Assembly: GCA_934663775.1 (NCBI GenBank)
Contig: CAKUKU010000003.1
Span: 105,549-169,548 of the forward strand
DNA from: an uncultured Ellagibacter sp.
GTDB lineage: Bacteria; Actinomycetota; Coriobacteriia; Coriobacteriales; Eggerthellaceae
Direction: 5' to 3'
Length of the DNA: 64,000 bases
Made by a program: the position numbers and the translations under genes. The notes beneath the pieces were generated by a model. That model was not told where the DNA came from, ran no database searches, and worked only from the letters and a program-made list of their open reading frames with translations. Shown one piece after another: positions 44,512 to 53,618 of this stretch. Positions within the stretch are counted from its first letter, which is position 1, and the number at the start of each line of letters is the position of its first letter.

Positions 44512-45039
44512 ATGGCGATGTACACCCCCGAATACAAGCCGAACGGCAAGGAAATCGCCGTTTTCACCACGTCGAAGGGCACGATTCGCGTGCAGCTCAC
44601 CGGCGAGGATGCCCCGATTCACGTGGGTAATTTCGTCGAACTCGCCCAGAAGGGCTTCTACGACGGGCTGAAGTTCCATCGCTACGTTCCCGGCTTCGTC
44701 ATTCAGGGCGGCTGCCCGACCACGCGCGACCTCACGCCTGAGCAGGTCGTTCGCGAGGGTTCCACGCGCGGCTGCGGCACCGGCAACCCGGGTTACTCCA
44801 TCCACGAGGAGTACACCACCAACCCGCACAACGAGCACAAGGACGGCACGCTCGCCATGGCTCGCTCTCAAAACCCCAACTCCGCGGGCTCGCAGTTCTA
44901 CTTCTGCCTGGGCGCGCAGCCCTTCCTCGACGACGGCTACACGGTGTTTGGCCAGACCATCGAGGGAAAAGACGTCATCGGTCAGCTCCGCGTGGGCGAT
45001 GTGATCGAGAAGATTGAAATCGAGAACGCCAACGAATAG
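44512..45039 (+). CDS. Peptidyl-prolyl cis-trans isomerase, cyclophilin type
   Basis: 175 residues; AAAGGAGCC precedes the ATG at 44512. Cyclophilin blocks are complete: FVELAQKGFYDGLKFHRYVP, FVIQGGCP, GTLAMARSQNPNSAGSQFY and LDDGYTVFGQ. The catalytic Arg in FHR is present. No signal peptide is visible, so it is cytoplasmic and assists proline isomerisation during folding. The TPR gene follows 38 bases later, probably in one transcript. Confidence 0.93.
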   Translation: MAMYTPEYKPNGKEIAVFTTSKGTIRVQLTGEDAPIHVGNFVELAQKGFYDGLKFHRYVPGFVIQGGCPTTRDLTPEQVVREGSTRGCGTGNPGYSIHEEYTTNPHNEHKDGTLAMARSQNPNSAGSQFYFCLGAQPFLDDGYTVFGQTIEGKDVIGQLRVGDVIEKIEIENANE

Positions 45040-45077
45040 GCCGATTTCCCGGCGTTTGCCCGGATTGAAGGAACCAG

Positions 45078-46442
45078 ATGAACAACGAGCTTTTCAACAA
45101 AGCGCAATCGCTCTATGACGCCAAGGACTTCCAGGGCGCGCTCATGGCGTTCACGCAGTGCCTGCAAGACGGCGCAGCGCCGCTCGCACCTGGCGAGGCG
45201 GGGCGGTTGTACCACCAGATTGGCAACTGTCTCGTCAAGCTGAAGGACGCCAACGAGGCGATTCAGGCGTACACGCAGGCCCTAGCCGACGACGACTACG
45301 CCATGAAGGGCGCGGTGAACTGCAACCTCGGCATGGCGTACGCGTCGCTGCACGACTACGAGAACGCGGTGCGCTACTTCGAGGGCGCCGTGGCCGACGA
45401 GGGCTACGACGCGCGCTACAAGGCCTACATCGGTGTGGGCAACGCCTACATGAAGGTAGGAAAGACCGCCGAGGCGGGCGTCGCCTTCCGCGAGGCCGCG
45501 CTCGACGAGGGCAATCCCGACCCCACGAAGGCGCTGCTCAACCTAGGCGTTTGTTTTATGGCGCTCAACCGCCCGGCCGATGCGGTCGCGTCGTACGAGA
45601 GTGCGTTCCAGTTCGACATGTCGCAGGAGATGCACAACAAGCTCAACGCAAACCTGGGTCAGGCTTACGTCGCGTGCGGCGACATGGCCAAGGCTGTCAC
45701 CGCCTTCGAGTCCGCCATCGCCGACAAGACCTACTATCTCTCCGATTCCGCGAGCGTTGACTATCAGCGCGCGGTGGGCGCCGTGGCGCAGGGAACATCT
45801 TCCCAGCCCACGCAGGTGCTCCCGCCCGTCGACATGTCGGGCTTCGACGTCGTCGCCGACGGCACGGCGGCTTACGCCAATGAGGCGGGCTACCCGGCCG
45901 ACGCGAATACGCAGGACCCTTACTATTACGACGAGGGCCCCCAGGAAGGCTATCCCGGATACCCCGAGGCCTACGCCGACGGCAACGACGACCGCTTCTT
46001 CACCGCGAGCGACGAAGAGCTCGAGCAGTGGTCGCGCGGCATCGCCAAGCAGGAGCGCAAGCGCAGAAACGTCGGGCTCAAAATCGTGGTCGCCATCATC
46101 ATCGTGGTCATCCTCGCGCTTGGCGCCGCTGTGTTCGCCTATACGCAGGGCTACGGCTTCCCGACGCAGGAAAGCGTCGCCAAGGAGCTGCTCGCGAACC
46201 CGTCCGACTCCAAGGCGCTGTTCTCGAAGGACGTCGACAGCGTCGATGCGCTCACGGGGCCCGTTGTGGCCGACTCGTCGGCGCAGGTGCTCGGCGTGGA
46301 CAAGTCGATGAGCAACTCGACCGTCTACGTGAAGGCGGCCACTGAAAAGGGCGGGGAAGTGCAATACAAGATTTCGATGGTTCGCGACCTCATCGGTTGG
46401 AAGATTTCGAACGTCGAGCTGTATTTCCCCAGCCAGAACTAA
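45078..46442 (+). CDS. Membrane-anchored tetratricopeptide-repeat protein
   Basis: 454 residues. Residues 1-230 contain about six TPR units (NKAQSLYDAKDFQGALMAFT, YHQIGNCLVKLKDANEAIQA, NLGMAYASLHDYENAVRYFE). A Tyr/Pro/Gly/Asp-rich linker (~245-310) precedes a charged stretch, one transmembrane helix near residues 332-352, and a ~100-residue C-terminal domain outside. With no signal peptide and KRRNVGLK before the helix, the TPRs should be cytoplasmic. It may link a cytoplasmic complex to the envelope; partner unknown. Confidence 0.8.
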   Translation: MNNELFNKAQSLYDAKDFQGALMAFTQCLQDGAAPLAPGEAGRLYHQIGNCLVKLKDANEAIQAYTQALADDDYAMKGAVNCNLGMAYASLHDYENAVRYFEGAVADEGYDARYKAYIGVGNAYMKVGKTAEAGVAFREAALDEGNPDPTKALLNLGVCFMALNRPADAVASYESAFQFDMSQEMHNKLNANLGQAYVACGDMAKAVTAFESAIADKTYYLSDSASVDYQRAVGAVAQGTSSQPTQVLPPVDMSGFDVVADGTAAYANEAGYPADANTQDPYYYDEGPQEGYPGYPEAYADGNDDRFFTASDEELEQWSRGIAKQERKRRNVGLKIVVAIIIVVILALGAAVFAYTQGYGFPTQESVAKELLANPSDSKALFSKDVDSVDALTGPVVADSSAQVLGVDKSMSNSTVYVKAATEKGGEVQYKISMVRDLIGWKISNVELYFPSQN

Positions 46443-46502
46443 CTATTTCGCGCGCTTTGGGCGCGTGGGAATAAAACGAACCGAACAAGAAAGGTTACAA
46501 GC

Positions 46503-46910
46503 ATGGCAATCGAGAAGACCTACAACATGATCAAGCCCGACGGTGTGCGCAACGGTCACATCGGCGAGATCATCTCCCGCATCGAGCGCGTCGGCCTGAC
46601 CATCGAGCGCATGGAGCTCGGCATGGTGACGCTTGAAGAGGCGGAGGCGAACTACGGCGAGCACAAGGGCAAGCCGTTCTACGAGGGTCTCATCTCCTAC
46701 ATCACGTCCGGCCCGGTTGTGAAGATGGTCGTTTCCGGCGAGAACGCCGTGGCCACCATGCGCAAGCTCATGGGCGCCACCAACTGCGCCGATGCCACCC
46801 CCGGCACCATCCGCGGCGACTTCGGCCTGACCGTCGACGAGAACGTGATCCACGGCTCCGACTCCGTCGAGTCCGCCGAGCGCGAGATCAAGGTGTTCTT
46901 CGGCGCATAA
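46503..46910 (+). CDS. ndk: Nucleoside diphosphate kinase
   Basis: 135 residues, normal length. TYNMIKPDGVRNGHIGEI opens the fold and the catalytic H117 lies in NVIHGSDS. It transfers the gamma phosphate from ATP to nucleoside diphosphates through phosphohistidine. GAAAGGTTACAAGC precedes the ATG. Confidence 0.96.
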   Translation: MAIEKTYNMIKPDGVRNGHIGEIISRIERVGLTIERMELGMVTLEEAEANYGEHKGKPFYEGLISYITSGPVVKMVVSGENAVATMRKLMGATNCADATPGTIRGDFGLTVDENVIHGSDSVESAEREIKVFFGA

Positions 46911-46953
46911 GCCGCAGTCTCAACTGCAGATAGCTCGCATTCGCGACGCATCG

Positions 46954-46991
46954 AAAGCCGACATGCCCAAAGGCCTGTCGGCTTTTTGTTT
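46954..46991 (+). terminator. Intrinsic terminator of ndk
   Basis: AAAGCCGACA pairs with TGTCGGCTTT, followed by TTTGTTTT. Confidence 0.88.
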
Positions 46992-47035
46992 TCCCAGGTT
47001 GTGGCCACGTTCGCGCTTCGGGTGCGGGAGACGGC

Positions 47036-47065
47036 TTGCCGCGTGCTTCATCTGCCTGTTAGAAT
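47036..47065 (+). promoter_or_regulatory. Promoter of the unknown anchored protein gene
   Basis: TTGCCG (47036-47041), 18 bases, and TAGAAT (47060-47065) with an extended TG at 47057-47058. Confidence 0.6.
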
Positions 47066-47124
47066 AAAGCTGCCCCGGGGCTCTTCGCCGGCGGTCTCTC
47101 TATCTTTTTAGGAAAGGGGTCGTC

Positions 47125-48237
47125 ATGTCTTTCGAAACGCGCGAGCAAAACGGATCTTCGCAGCCTGCTGAGGAGAAGCCTTCGAAAGCGAGCGGATGGG
47201 CCATCACGGTTGTGGGCATCGTCGTTCTCGCCGTTGTGGTTTCCTTTCCGATGTGGGGGCAGATTTCGACGCTTTTCGAGCAAGCAACGCAAGGGGCGAA
47301 TGGCTCGCCTGCGACAGAAACAGCCTCTGACCAGGGAATTACCGCTATCGTTGAATCGTCGAAGGTGAGCGGCGCCACCTCGACGATCGTCGTTCGCTTC
47401 AAGGACGAGGACGGCAAAGGGCGCATCTCCGACAAGGTTGACTTCGGGCATTATTCTGTGCAGATCGGCACGAACCGCCCGTTCTCCACGATTTCGCTGC
47501 GCGATTACGACGCCGCGTTGGGCGAGGCATCCTACGCGATTGCGATAGAGGGCGATTTCGCGGGTAAGCGCGCGCTCGTCGACTTCTACAGCATCTCGTC
47601 GGGTCAATATAACTTCTACGTCGAGTCGATCGATGTCGACATCCCGTCCGTTTTGCGCGACGATGCGGCGGGAACGTTCGGTCCCTTAGAAGGTGATCTC
47701 AACGGCTTCGGTGCGAAGGACTCAAACGGGTTCTCGTGGAATAATGCGCTTACGACGAGCTCGAACATCGGGGATAGCGAGCATCGGCCGCAGGGCGACG
47801 TGCTTGCGCCGAATGCCATTCACGTCGATCTGCCAGATGCCCAGGGTGCATATCTTTCGAACGTCGCGTACCGCGATGGGGCGCTGTACCTGCAAGCGGC
47901 GATTCCCGTGGGCGATTCCGGCGAATGCATGCTCAGCGTGTTTGTGGAATCGCAGTTGACGGGCATATCCTTCGCGCGAAGCGGAGACTCGTTTTCCTAT
48001 CTCTACACCGATGCGGAAGGCACGCGCCTGCAGATTTTCGAAACGCAGTTCGCGGTTTCGGAGAGCGACTTGGCAAATTGCCGACTGGGCGTAAGCGGCA
48101 TGGGGAACCGAGGGACGACTAAGGGGTCGTGGCGCGTCGCATGCACGTTCGCGGAAGCGCAGCAGGATTCGAGTGCAGAGCCCGTCGCGGAGCCCGTCGC
48201 CATAGAGCCCGCCGCAGATTCCCCCGAAGCGCGCTAG
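47125..48237 (+). CDS. Unrecognised membrane-anchored extracytoplasmic protein
   Basis: 370 residues; AGGAAAGGGG precedes the ATG. A hydrophilic ~24-residue N-terminus leads to one helix (ITVVGIVVLAVVVSFPMWG), then an exported region rich in Ser, Asp and Ala. Two similar-looking beta-rich stretches are visible (around residues 75-180 and 230-340), each with short hydrophobic strands; the tail is a low-complexity EPVAEPVA repeat. No cysteine pair or catalytic motif stands out. I do not recognise a family. It has its own promoter and lies alone between ndk and the hydrogenase operon. Confidence 0.6.
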   Translation: MSFETREQNGSSQPAEEKPSKASGWAITVVGIVVLAVVVSFPMWGQISTLFEQATQGANGSPATETASDQGITAIVESSKVSGATSTIVVRFKDEDGKGRISDKVDFGHYSVQIGTNRPFSTISLRDYDAALGEASYAIAIEGDFAGKRALVDFYSISSGQYNFYVESIDVDIPSVLRDDAAGTFGPLEGDLNGFGAKDSNGFSWNNALTTSSNIGDSEHRPQGDVLAPNAIHVDLPDAQGAYLSNVAYRDGALYLQAAIPVGDSGECMLSVFVESQLTGISFARSGDSFSYLYTDAEGTRLQIFETQFAVSESDLANCRLGVSGMGNRGTTKGSWRVACTFAEAQQDSSAEPVAEPVAIEPAADSPEAR

Positions 48238-48336
48238 ATTCGCCACTGGTCGATAGGTGGCTTGTGGGGTGTCGCTTTCGGGGTAGCATAGACTTCAAGC
48301 ACGAAGTAATCCCAGACGAGATAAGGATGCGTGCGT

Positions 48337-49374
48337 ATGCTCTATCGAGTTATCGATGCGGGCGAGCTTCCCTCGCTTGTGTCGGCCTTCTTGGAAACCT
48401 ATGAGGTGATCGCCCCCGTCAAGCGCGGCTTGAGCCATGCGTACTCGACGGTCGAGTCGTTTGAGGAAATCGCGCTCGATTACACGACTACCATCACCCC
48501 GTTAAAGAAGCTCTTTCTGCCGGTACGCGAGACGCTTCTTACCTTCGACACCGAGACCAACGACGTCACGGAATATTCCGAACCCGTGCCGCGGCGCGTC
48601 GTGTTCGGCGCGCATGCATGCGATATCAATGCGCTTAATAGCCTTGACCTGGTGTTTCGCGACGGGCCGTACCCCGATCCGTACTACACGACGCGCCGCA
48701 ACGCCACGCTTATCGTGGGCATTTCCTGCATGCCGACCGACACCTGCTTCTGCCATCTGTGGGGAAGCGACGAGGCGCGCTTCGGCTACGATTTGTTCCT
48801 GCAGGATATCGGCGGGAAGTACCTGGTGAGCATTTCGAGCGTCGAGGCCGCGAACATCTTGGAGGCGGCGTGCTCCCCCCGCGAGGCGACCGACGAGGAT
48901 CGAGCGGAGTTCCGCCACGTCACGCGCCGTCGTCAGGAGGCCTTCAACAAGGAAATCCCCGACATCCAGGAAGTCGCCATGCTGATGGACGCCTTCCATT
49001 CCGATCCCTTCTGGGAGGAACTTGGCGGGCGCTGCCTGTCGTGCACCGCGTGCGCCTCGGCGTGCCCGACGTGCTACTGTTTCGATATCCGCGACGTGCG
49101 CACCCCCGACGGTAAACACGGACATCGCGAGCGCGTGTGGGATTGCTGCACGAACCCGCAGTTCGCCGTCGTGGCAGGCGGGCACAACTTCCGTCCCGAC
49201 GGGCGCAACCGCGTGCGCCATCGCATGTATCACAAGCTCAACGGCTTTCTCGCCACACACGATCGCATGCTGTGCGTGGGGTGCGGGCGCTGCGTGCGCG
49301 CCTGCAAGGCCAACATCAACCCCATCGAGGTGCTGAAGTTCTTCGAGCGAAAGGGAGCAGACGATGCCGAGTAA
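48337..49374 (+). CDS. hydB: Sulfhydrogenase-type beta subunit (4Fe-4S dicluster)
   Basis: 345 residues. The C-terminal part holds CLSCTACASACPTCYCFD and CVGCGRCVRACKANINP, two [4Fe-4S] sites. The N-terminal part resembles HydB/AsrA, the electron-input subunit of group 3b hydrogenases and anaerobic sulfite reductases. It would carry electrons between the flavin subunit and the NiFe core. The ATG at 48337 lies nine bases after AAGGA; a GTG six bases earlier is too close. The end overlaps hydG. It is first in the operon. Confidence 0.87.
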   Translation: MLYRVIDAGELPSLVSAFLETYEVIAPVKRGLSHAYSTVESFEEIALDYTTTITPLKKLFLPVRETLLTFDTETNDVTEYSEPVPRRVVFGAHACDINALNSLDLVFRDGPYPDPYYTTRRNATLIVGISCMPTDTCFCHLWGSDEARFGYDLFLQDIGGKYLVSISSVEAANILEAACSPREATDEDRAEFRHVTRRRQEAFNKEIPDIQEVAMLMDAFHSDPFWEELGGRCLSCTACASACPTCYCFDIRDVRTPDGKHGHRERVWDCCTNPQFAVVAGGHNFRPDGRNRVRHRMYHKLNGFLATHDRMLCVGCGRCVRACKANINPIEVLKFFERKGADDAE

Positions 49375-50275
49375 CGTAGCAGCCTCCGCAATCGAGGTGC
49401 ATCCCTTCCACGACGCAGGTTCCTCCATGACCGGCGCCGAGCGCATGGCCGCGAACCCCTATCGCCCGTGGCCGGCGCGCATCACGTCGATCACCGAGCT
49501 CACCGCGACCGAGAAGCTCTTCGAGTTCCGCCTGGTCGACGAGTGCATCCGCAACGCGTTCCACCATGAGCCCGGCCAGTTCGTCGAGCTTTCAATCTTC
49601 GGGGTGGGCGAGGCGCCCATCTCTATCTCGTCCTCGCCCTCGAAAAGCGGCTTCATCGAGTTGTGCGTGCGCCGCGCAGGCCGTTTCACCGAGGCGCTCC
49701 ACAAGATGCAGTGTGGCGACATCGTGGGTATCCGTGGGCCTTTCGGGCGTGGCTTTCCCTTCGAGCAGATGCGAGGGCACGACATCCTGCTCGTGGCGGG
49801 CGGGCTGGGCATCGCGCCGCTTCGCAGCCTTATCAACAACATCCACGACGAGCGCTCCGACTTCGGCAAAGTCACCATCATCTACGGCAGTAAGACGCCG
49901 CAGGAAGTGATGTTCCGCAACCAGTTCGAGATGTGGCGCCACCGCAGGGATTTCGACCTCTACCTTACCGTCGACCACGCCGACGAGACGTGGGACGGCG
50001 AGGAAGGCCTGGTCACGAAGCCCTTCGAGCGGCTCGAAATCAACCCGGACAACACATATGGCGCCGTGTGCGGCCCGCCGGTGATGTATCGGTTCGTCGT
50101 GCAGGAAATGCGCAAGAAGGGTATTTCCTACGACCACATCTACATGAGCTTCGAGCGCCATATGAAGTGCGGCATGGGCAAATGCGGCCATTGCCAAATC
50201 GGGCACCAGTACTGCTGTATCGACGGGCCCGTGTTCAACTACTGGGAAGCCAAGAACATCCAGGGGTCGATGTAG
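49364..50275 (+). CDS. hydG: Hydrogenase gamma subunit, FAD/NAD(P)-binding with 2Fe-2S
   Basis: 303 residues. The FAD domain has EPGQFVELSIFGVGEAPISI, the nucleotide domain LLVAGGLGIAPLRSL, and the C-terminal FERHMKCGMGKCGHC with QIGHQYCC binds [2Fe-2S]. HydG/AsrB-type subunits exchange electrons with NAD(P)H. It starts inside the end of hydB and its stop is one base before the small subunit, so the four proteins form one complex. NAD versus NADP preference is not readable. Confidence 0.88.
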   Translation: MPSNVAASAIEVHPFHDAGSSMTGAERMAANPYRPWPARITSITELTATEKLFEFRLVDECIRNAFHHEPGQFVELSIFGVGEAPISISSSPSKSGFIELCVRRAGRFTEALHKMQCGDIVGIRGPFGRGFPFEQMRGHDILLVAGGLGIAPLRSLINNIHDERSDFGKVTIIYGSKTPQEVMFRNQFEMWRHRRDFDLYLTVDHADETWDGEEGLVTKPFERLEINPDNTYGAVCGPPVMYRFVVQEMRKKGISYDHIYMSFERHMKCGMGKCGHCQIGHQYCCIDGPVFNYWEAKNIQGSM

Positions 50276-50276
50276 C

Positions 50277-51071
50277 ATGAGCAATCTAGAATTCGAGCGC
50301 GAGTGCCCGGCTGCCCCGCGCGTCGTGGTGGTGGGCCTGGCGAGCTGCTTTGGCTGCCAGCTCCAGATCACCAACGCCGAGCCCTACCTGCTCGACGTGT
50401 TGGGCCAGATCGACCTGCGTTATTGGCAGCTGGCATCGAGCGATCCCATGCCCGAGGAATTCGATGTGGCGGTGATCGAGGGCGCGGCGACGACCGCCGA
50501 GGCCATCGAGACGCTCAAGGAAGTGCGCAAGAAGGCGAGCGCGGTGATCGCCGTGGGTTCGTGCGCCACGACGGCGGGTATCCCCGGGATGGCTGCGGGC
50601 AACGTGGCTGCGGGCGCTGCCGCCGTCTACGGCGCGCCCGGCGCGCCCGAGGCGTGCGGCGAGCTTATCGACCCCGCGCCCATCTCGGCATACATCGACG
50701 TGGATTTCGAGGTGCTCTGCTGCCCGATTGACACGTTCGCCTTCATCGACGTGCTGCAGCGCGCGATTTACGGCTCGAACCGCTTGCCGCAGACGGCGAC
50801 GCTGTGCGGCGAGTGCAAGCACAACGACCGCGGGTGCTTTTTCGGCCGCGGCGTCTTGTGCTTGGGGCTCGTCACGCGCTGCGGGTGCGGTGCGCGCTGC
50901 ACGTCGCTTGGCCGTCCCTGCAACGGCTGCGCGGGGCTTTCTCCCGATGCGAACGTGGCTGCCGCGCGGGCGGTGTGCGCAGAGTCGGGCGTGAGCGTTA
51001 CAGCCTTCGACGAGGCCCTTCAGATGTTCAACTACGTGAACCCGGCGCTTTCCGCGACGAGCGAGGAGTAG
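50277..51071 (+). CDS. hydD: NiFe hydrogenase small subunit (delta)
   Basis: 264 residues. VGLASCFGCQLQITNAE holds the proximal-cluster cysteines; further cysteines occur in LCGECKHNDRGCFFGRG and RCGCGARCTSLGRPCNGCAG, sufficient for medial and distal clusters. No TAT signal, consistent with a cytoplasmic group 3 enzyme. It passes electrons from the NiFe site to the beta/gamma subunits. An Ala/Gly-rich insert (AAGNVAAGAAAVYGAPGA) is larger than I would expect for the family. Confidence 0.88.
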   Translation: MSNLEFERECPAAPRVVVVGLASCFGCQLQITNAEPYLLDVLGQIDLRYWQLASSDPMPEEFDVAVIEGAATTAEAIETLKEVRKKASAVIAVGSCATTAGIPGMAAGNVAAGAAAVYGAPGAPEACGELIDPAPISAYIDVDFEVLCCPIDTFAFIDVLQRAIYGSNRLPQTATLCGECKHNDRGCFFGRGVLCLGLVTRCGCGARCTSLGRPCNGCAGLSPDANVAAARAVCAESGVSVTAFDEALQMFNYVNPALSATSEE

Positions 51072-51078
51072 ACGCAAG

Positions 51079-52371
51079 ATGAGATGTTCGATCAACGTTG
51101 ACCATATCGCGCGTATCGAGGGTCACGGCAACGTCCACCTCGCAATCGAGGACGGCGCGGTCGCAACCTGCGAGATGAACGTCGTGGAGCCGGCGCGCCT
51201 GTTCGAGAGCATGGTGCGCGGCCGCACGTTCTCCGAGATACCCTACATCGCCTCGCGCATCTGCGGCATCTGCTCGGCGAGCCATGTGGTCACCGACCTT
51301 CTGGCCATCGAGCGCGTCTTCGGCGTCGAGGTGAGCGACCGCACGCATGCCCTGCGCGAGCTTTTGATCTACGGGTCGTACCTGCAGAACCACGCGACGC
51401 ACCTGTTTGTGTTCGCCGCGCCCGATTTCACGGGGCACGCGAGCGTGTTTCCCCTGGCCACCGAGGCGCCCGAGCTGTTCAACCAGGCGCTTGCCCTGAA
51501 GGCATTGGGCAACGAGCTCTGCACGAAGGTGGGCGGGCGCTCCGTCCACCCGATCACGGCGGTCGTGGGCGGCTTCACGAACGAGATCTCGCGCGACGAG
51601 TACCTGGCGCTCGCCGAGAAGATGGAGGCGATGCTTCCCTTCGCCGAGCAGACGGTCGATTTGTTCAACAGCTTCGCCGTTCCCGACATCGAGACGGCAG
51701 GCGACATGCTCGCCATGGTGCAAGACAATTATTACCCGGTGTGCACCTCGCGTGACGCGCGGTTTGTGGGCACGGGGGAAACCTTCGATGCCGACGACCA
51801 TGAAGCCCGTGTCGAGGAATACGCCGTGCCGCATTCCGGCGCGCTCTTCGCGCGTTCGCGCATGTCCCAAAAGCCGTACATGACGGCATCGCTCGCGCGC
51901 ATCAACGCGTCGTGGGGCCAGCTCGGACAGCGCGCGCGGCTGGCTGCTGCGAAGGCGGGGCTTCGTCCGCCGGAGCGCAATCCCTTCCGTAACAACGTCG
52001 CGCAGGCCGTCGAGCTCGTCGATGCGCTCGATCGCTGCGCGCACATCGCGCGCAGGCTTGCCGAGGGCGACAACGGCTTTGCGGGCTCGAGCGCGCCTGC
52101 GCCCTTCGAGGTGCGCGCTGGGCGAGCGACCGGGTTCACCGAGGCTCCGCGAGGCGTGCTCTTCCACGACCTGGAACTCGACGAGGAAGGCCGCGTGAAA
52201 CATGCGTCGATCCTCACGCCCACGGCGCAAAACGTCGCGAACCTTGAAGGTGATATGCGCACGCTCGCCGAGAAGATGGTGGCGGAAGGCGCCGCCGAGG
52301 CCGATATCCGCCTGCGGGTGGAAGAGCTCGTGCGAGCCTACGACCCCTGCCTCTCCTGCAGCGTGCATTAG
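51079..52371 (+). CDS. hydA: NiFe hydrogenase large subunit (alpha), ending at the L2 motif
   Basis: 430 residues; GAGGAG precedes the ATG. The L1 motif RICGICSASH has C62 and C65; the L2 motif DPCLSCSVH has C424 and C427, four ligands for the Ni-Fe site. The stop codon follows the final His directly. Most large subunits carry an extension cleaved after this His by a dedicated peptidase during maturation; here it is naturally absent. Gene order and lengths match group 3b bidirectional NAD(P)-linked hydrogenases. No hyp maturation gene is in the window. Confidence 0.92.
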   Translation: MRCSINVDHIARIEGHGNVHLAIEDGAVATCEMNVVEPARLFESMVRGRTFSEIPYIASRICGICSASHVVTDLLAIERVFGVEVSDRTHALRELLIYGSYLQNHATHLFVFAAPDFTGHASVFPLATEAPELFNQALALKALGNELCTKVGGRSVHPITAVVGGFTNEISRDEYLALAEKMEAMLPFAEQTVDLFNSFAVPDIETAGDMLAMVQDNYYPVCTSRDARFVGTGETFDADDHEARVEEYAVPHSGALFARSRMSQKPYMTASLARINASWGQLGQRARLAAAKAGLRPPERNPFRNNVAQAVELVDALDRCAHIARRLAEGDNGFAGSSAPAPFEVRAGRATGFTEAPRGVLFHDLELDEEGRVKHASILTPTAQNVANLEGDMRTLAEKMVAEGAAEADIRLRVEELVRAYDPCLSCSVH

Positions 52372-52492
52372 CGGGCGCGGTGCCCAAGTGCTCTGCGCGA
52401 ACCCCCCTTTTCGCCGGACGCATCGCCTGGGCGCTGCATGCTTCGTTCTCCCTTGTGCCCCTCGTGGATTTTCATTCGCGCAAAACGCCGTG

Positions 52493-52501
52493 TGATAAAA
52501 T
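52493..52501 (+). promoter_or_regulatory. Extended -10 promoter of the mre/rod cluster
   Basis: TGATAAAAT matches an extended -10; transcription would start near 52508, shortly before mreB. The -35 is weak. It appears to drive the tightly packed genes down to rodA and beyond. Confidence 0.5.
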
Positions 52502-52546
52502 CAGTCGTTACTTGAAACAACTATGACCTCGAGGGGTTTTGCTTTT

Positions 52547-53602
52547 ATGTCGTTTATGGATTGGTTCTCGAACCTTACGGGCCAGATGGGCACCGACATG
52601 GCCATCGACCTCGGAACCGCGAACACGCTCGTCGCGATGACGGGCGAGGGCATCGTCATCAACGAGCCCTCGGTCGTGGCGATCGAGAAGAGCACCCATC
52701 GCGTGCTCGCCGTCGGCCATGAAGCGAAGAACATGATCAACCACACGCCCGAGGCGTTCTCCGCCGAGCACCCGCTCAAGGACGGCGTCATCGCCGACTA
52801 CGACGTGACGGAGGCCATGCTCTCGGCGTTCATCAACAAGGCGGCGGTCCGCAAGTACCCATGGCAGGCTAAGCCTCGCATCGTCATCTGCATTCCCTGC
52901 GGCGCAACCTCGGTCGAGAAGCGCGCTGTGTTCGAAGCCGCCATCCAAGCGGGCGCGCGTCAGGCGTACCTCATCGAGGAGCCGATGGCCGCGGCGATGG
53001 GCGCCGATCTGCCCGTCACCGAGCCGACGGGTTCCATGGTCGTCGACATCGGCGGCGGCACCACCGAGGTGGCTGTCATCTCCTTGGGCGGCATCGTCAC
53101 GTCGTCGAGTCTTCGCCTTGCGGGCAACCGCATGGACGAAACCATCGCCATGCACCTGCGCGATTTGCTCGGCATCAAGATCGGCGAGCGCACGGCTGAG
53201 GTCATCAAGATCAAGATCGGCTCCATCCTGCCCTTCGAAGACGGGCGCGAGCGCGACATGATCATCTCCGGCCAGGACGTGCTCACCGAGCAGCCGAAGG
53301 AAGTCACCATCCAGTCCGAAGACGTGCGCCAGGCGCTTCAAGCGCCATGCGAGGAGATGGTCGTCCACATCAAGGAAACGTTCAAGAAGACGAACCCCGA
53401 CCTGGCCAGCGACATCATCCAAAACGGCATCCTGCTCACGGGTGGCGGCGGGCTTCTTTCGGGTCTCGACCGCTATCTGTCCGACAAGCTCGAGATTCCC
53501 GTGTGGGTGAGCGAGACGGCGCTCACGAACGTGGTCACGGGCTGCCTTAAGGTGCTCGAGACGCCCACGGCGCTCAAACAGACGCTCATGCGCTCGAAAT
53601 AG
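52547..53602 (+). CDS. mreB: Rod-shape-determining actin MreB
   Basis: 351 residues from 52547. MAIDLGTANTLVAM is phosphate-1, VVDIGGGTTEVAVISLGG is phosphate-2, and LLTGGGGLLSG the adenosine motif of the actin fold. It polymerises under the membrane and directs lateral wall synthesis. The start is uncertain: GAGGGG lies ten bases before 52547, whereas an in-frame ATG at 52523 has no ribosome site but would sit near the 5' end of the mRNA. It heads mreBCD-mrdA-rodA. Confidence 0.94.
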   Translation: MSFMDWFSNLTGQMGTDMAIDLGTANTLVAMTGEGIVINEPSVVAIEKSTHRVLAVGHEAKNMINHTPEAFSAEHPLKDGVIADYDVTEAMLSAFINKAAVRKYPWQAKPRIVICIPCGATSVEKRAVFEAAIQAGARQAYLIEEPMAAAMGADLPVTEPTGSMVVDIGGGTTEVAVISLGGIVTSSSLRLAGNRMDETIAMHLRDLLGIKIGERTAEVIKIKIGSILPFEDGRERDMIISGQDVLTEQPKEVTIQSEDVRQALQAPCEEMVVHIKETFKKTNPDLASDIIQNGILLTGGGGLLSGLDRYLSDKLEIPVWVSETALTNVVTGCLKVLETPTALKQTLMRSK

Positions 53603-53618
53603 GTGCTGAGCAGCTTTT

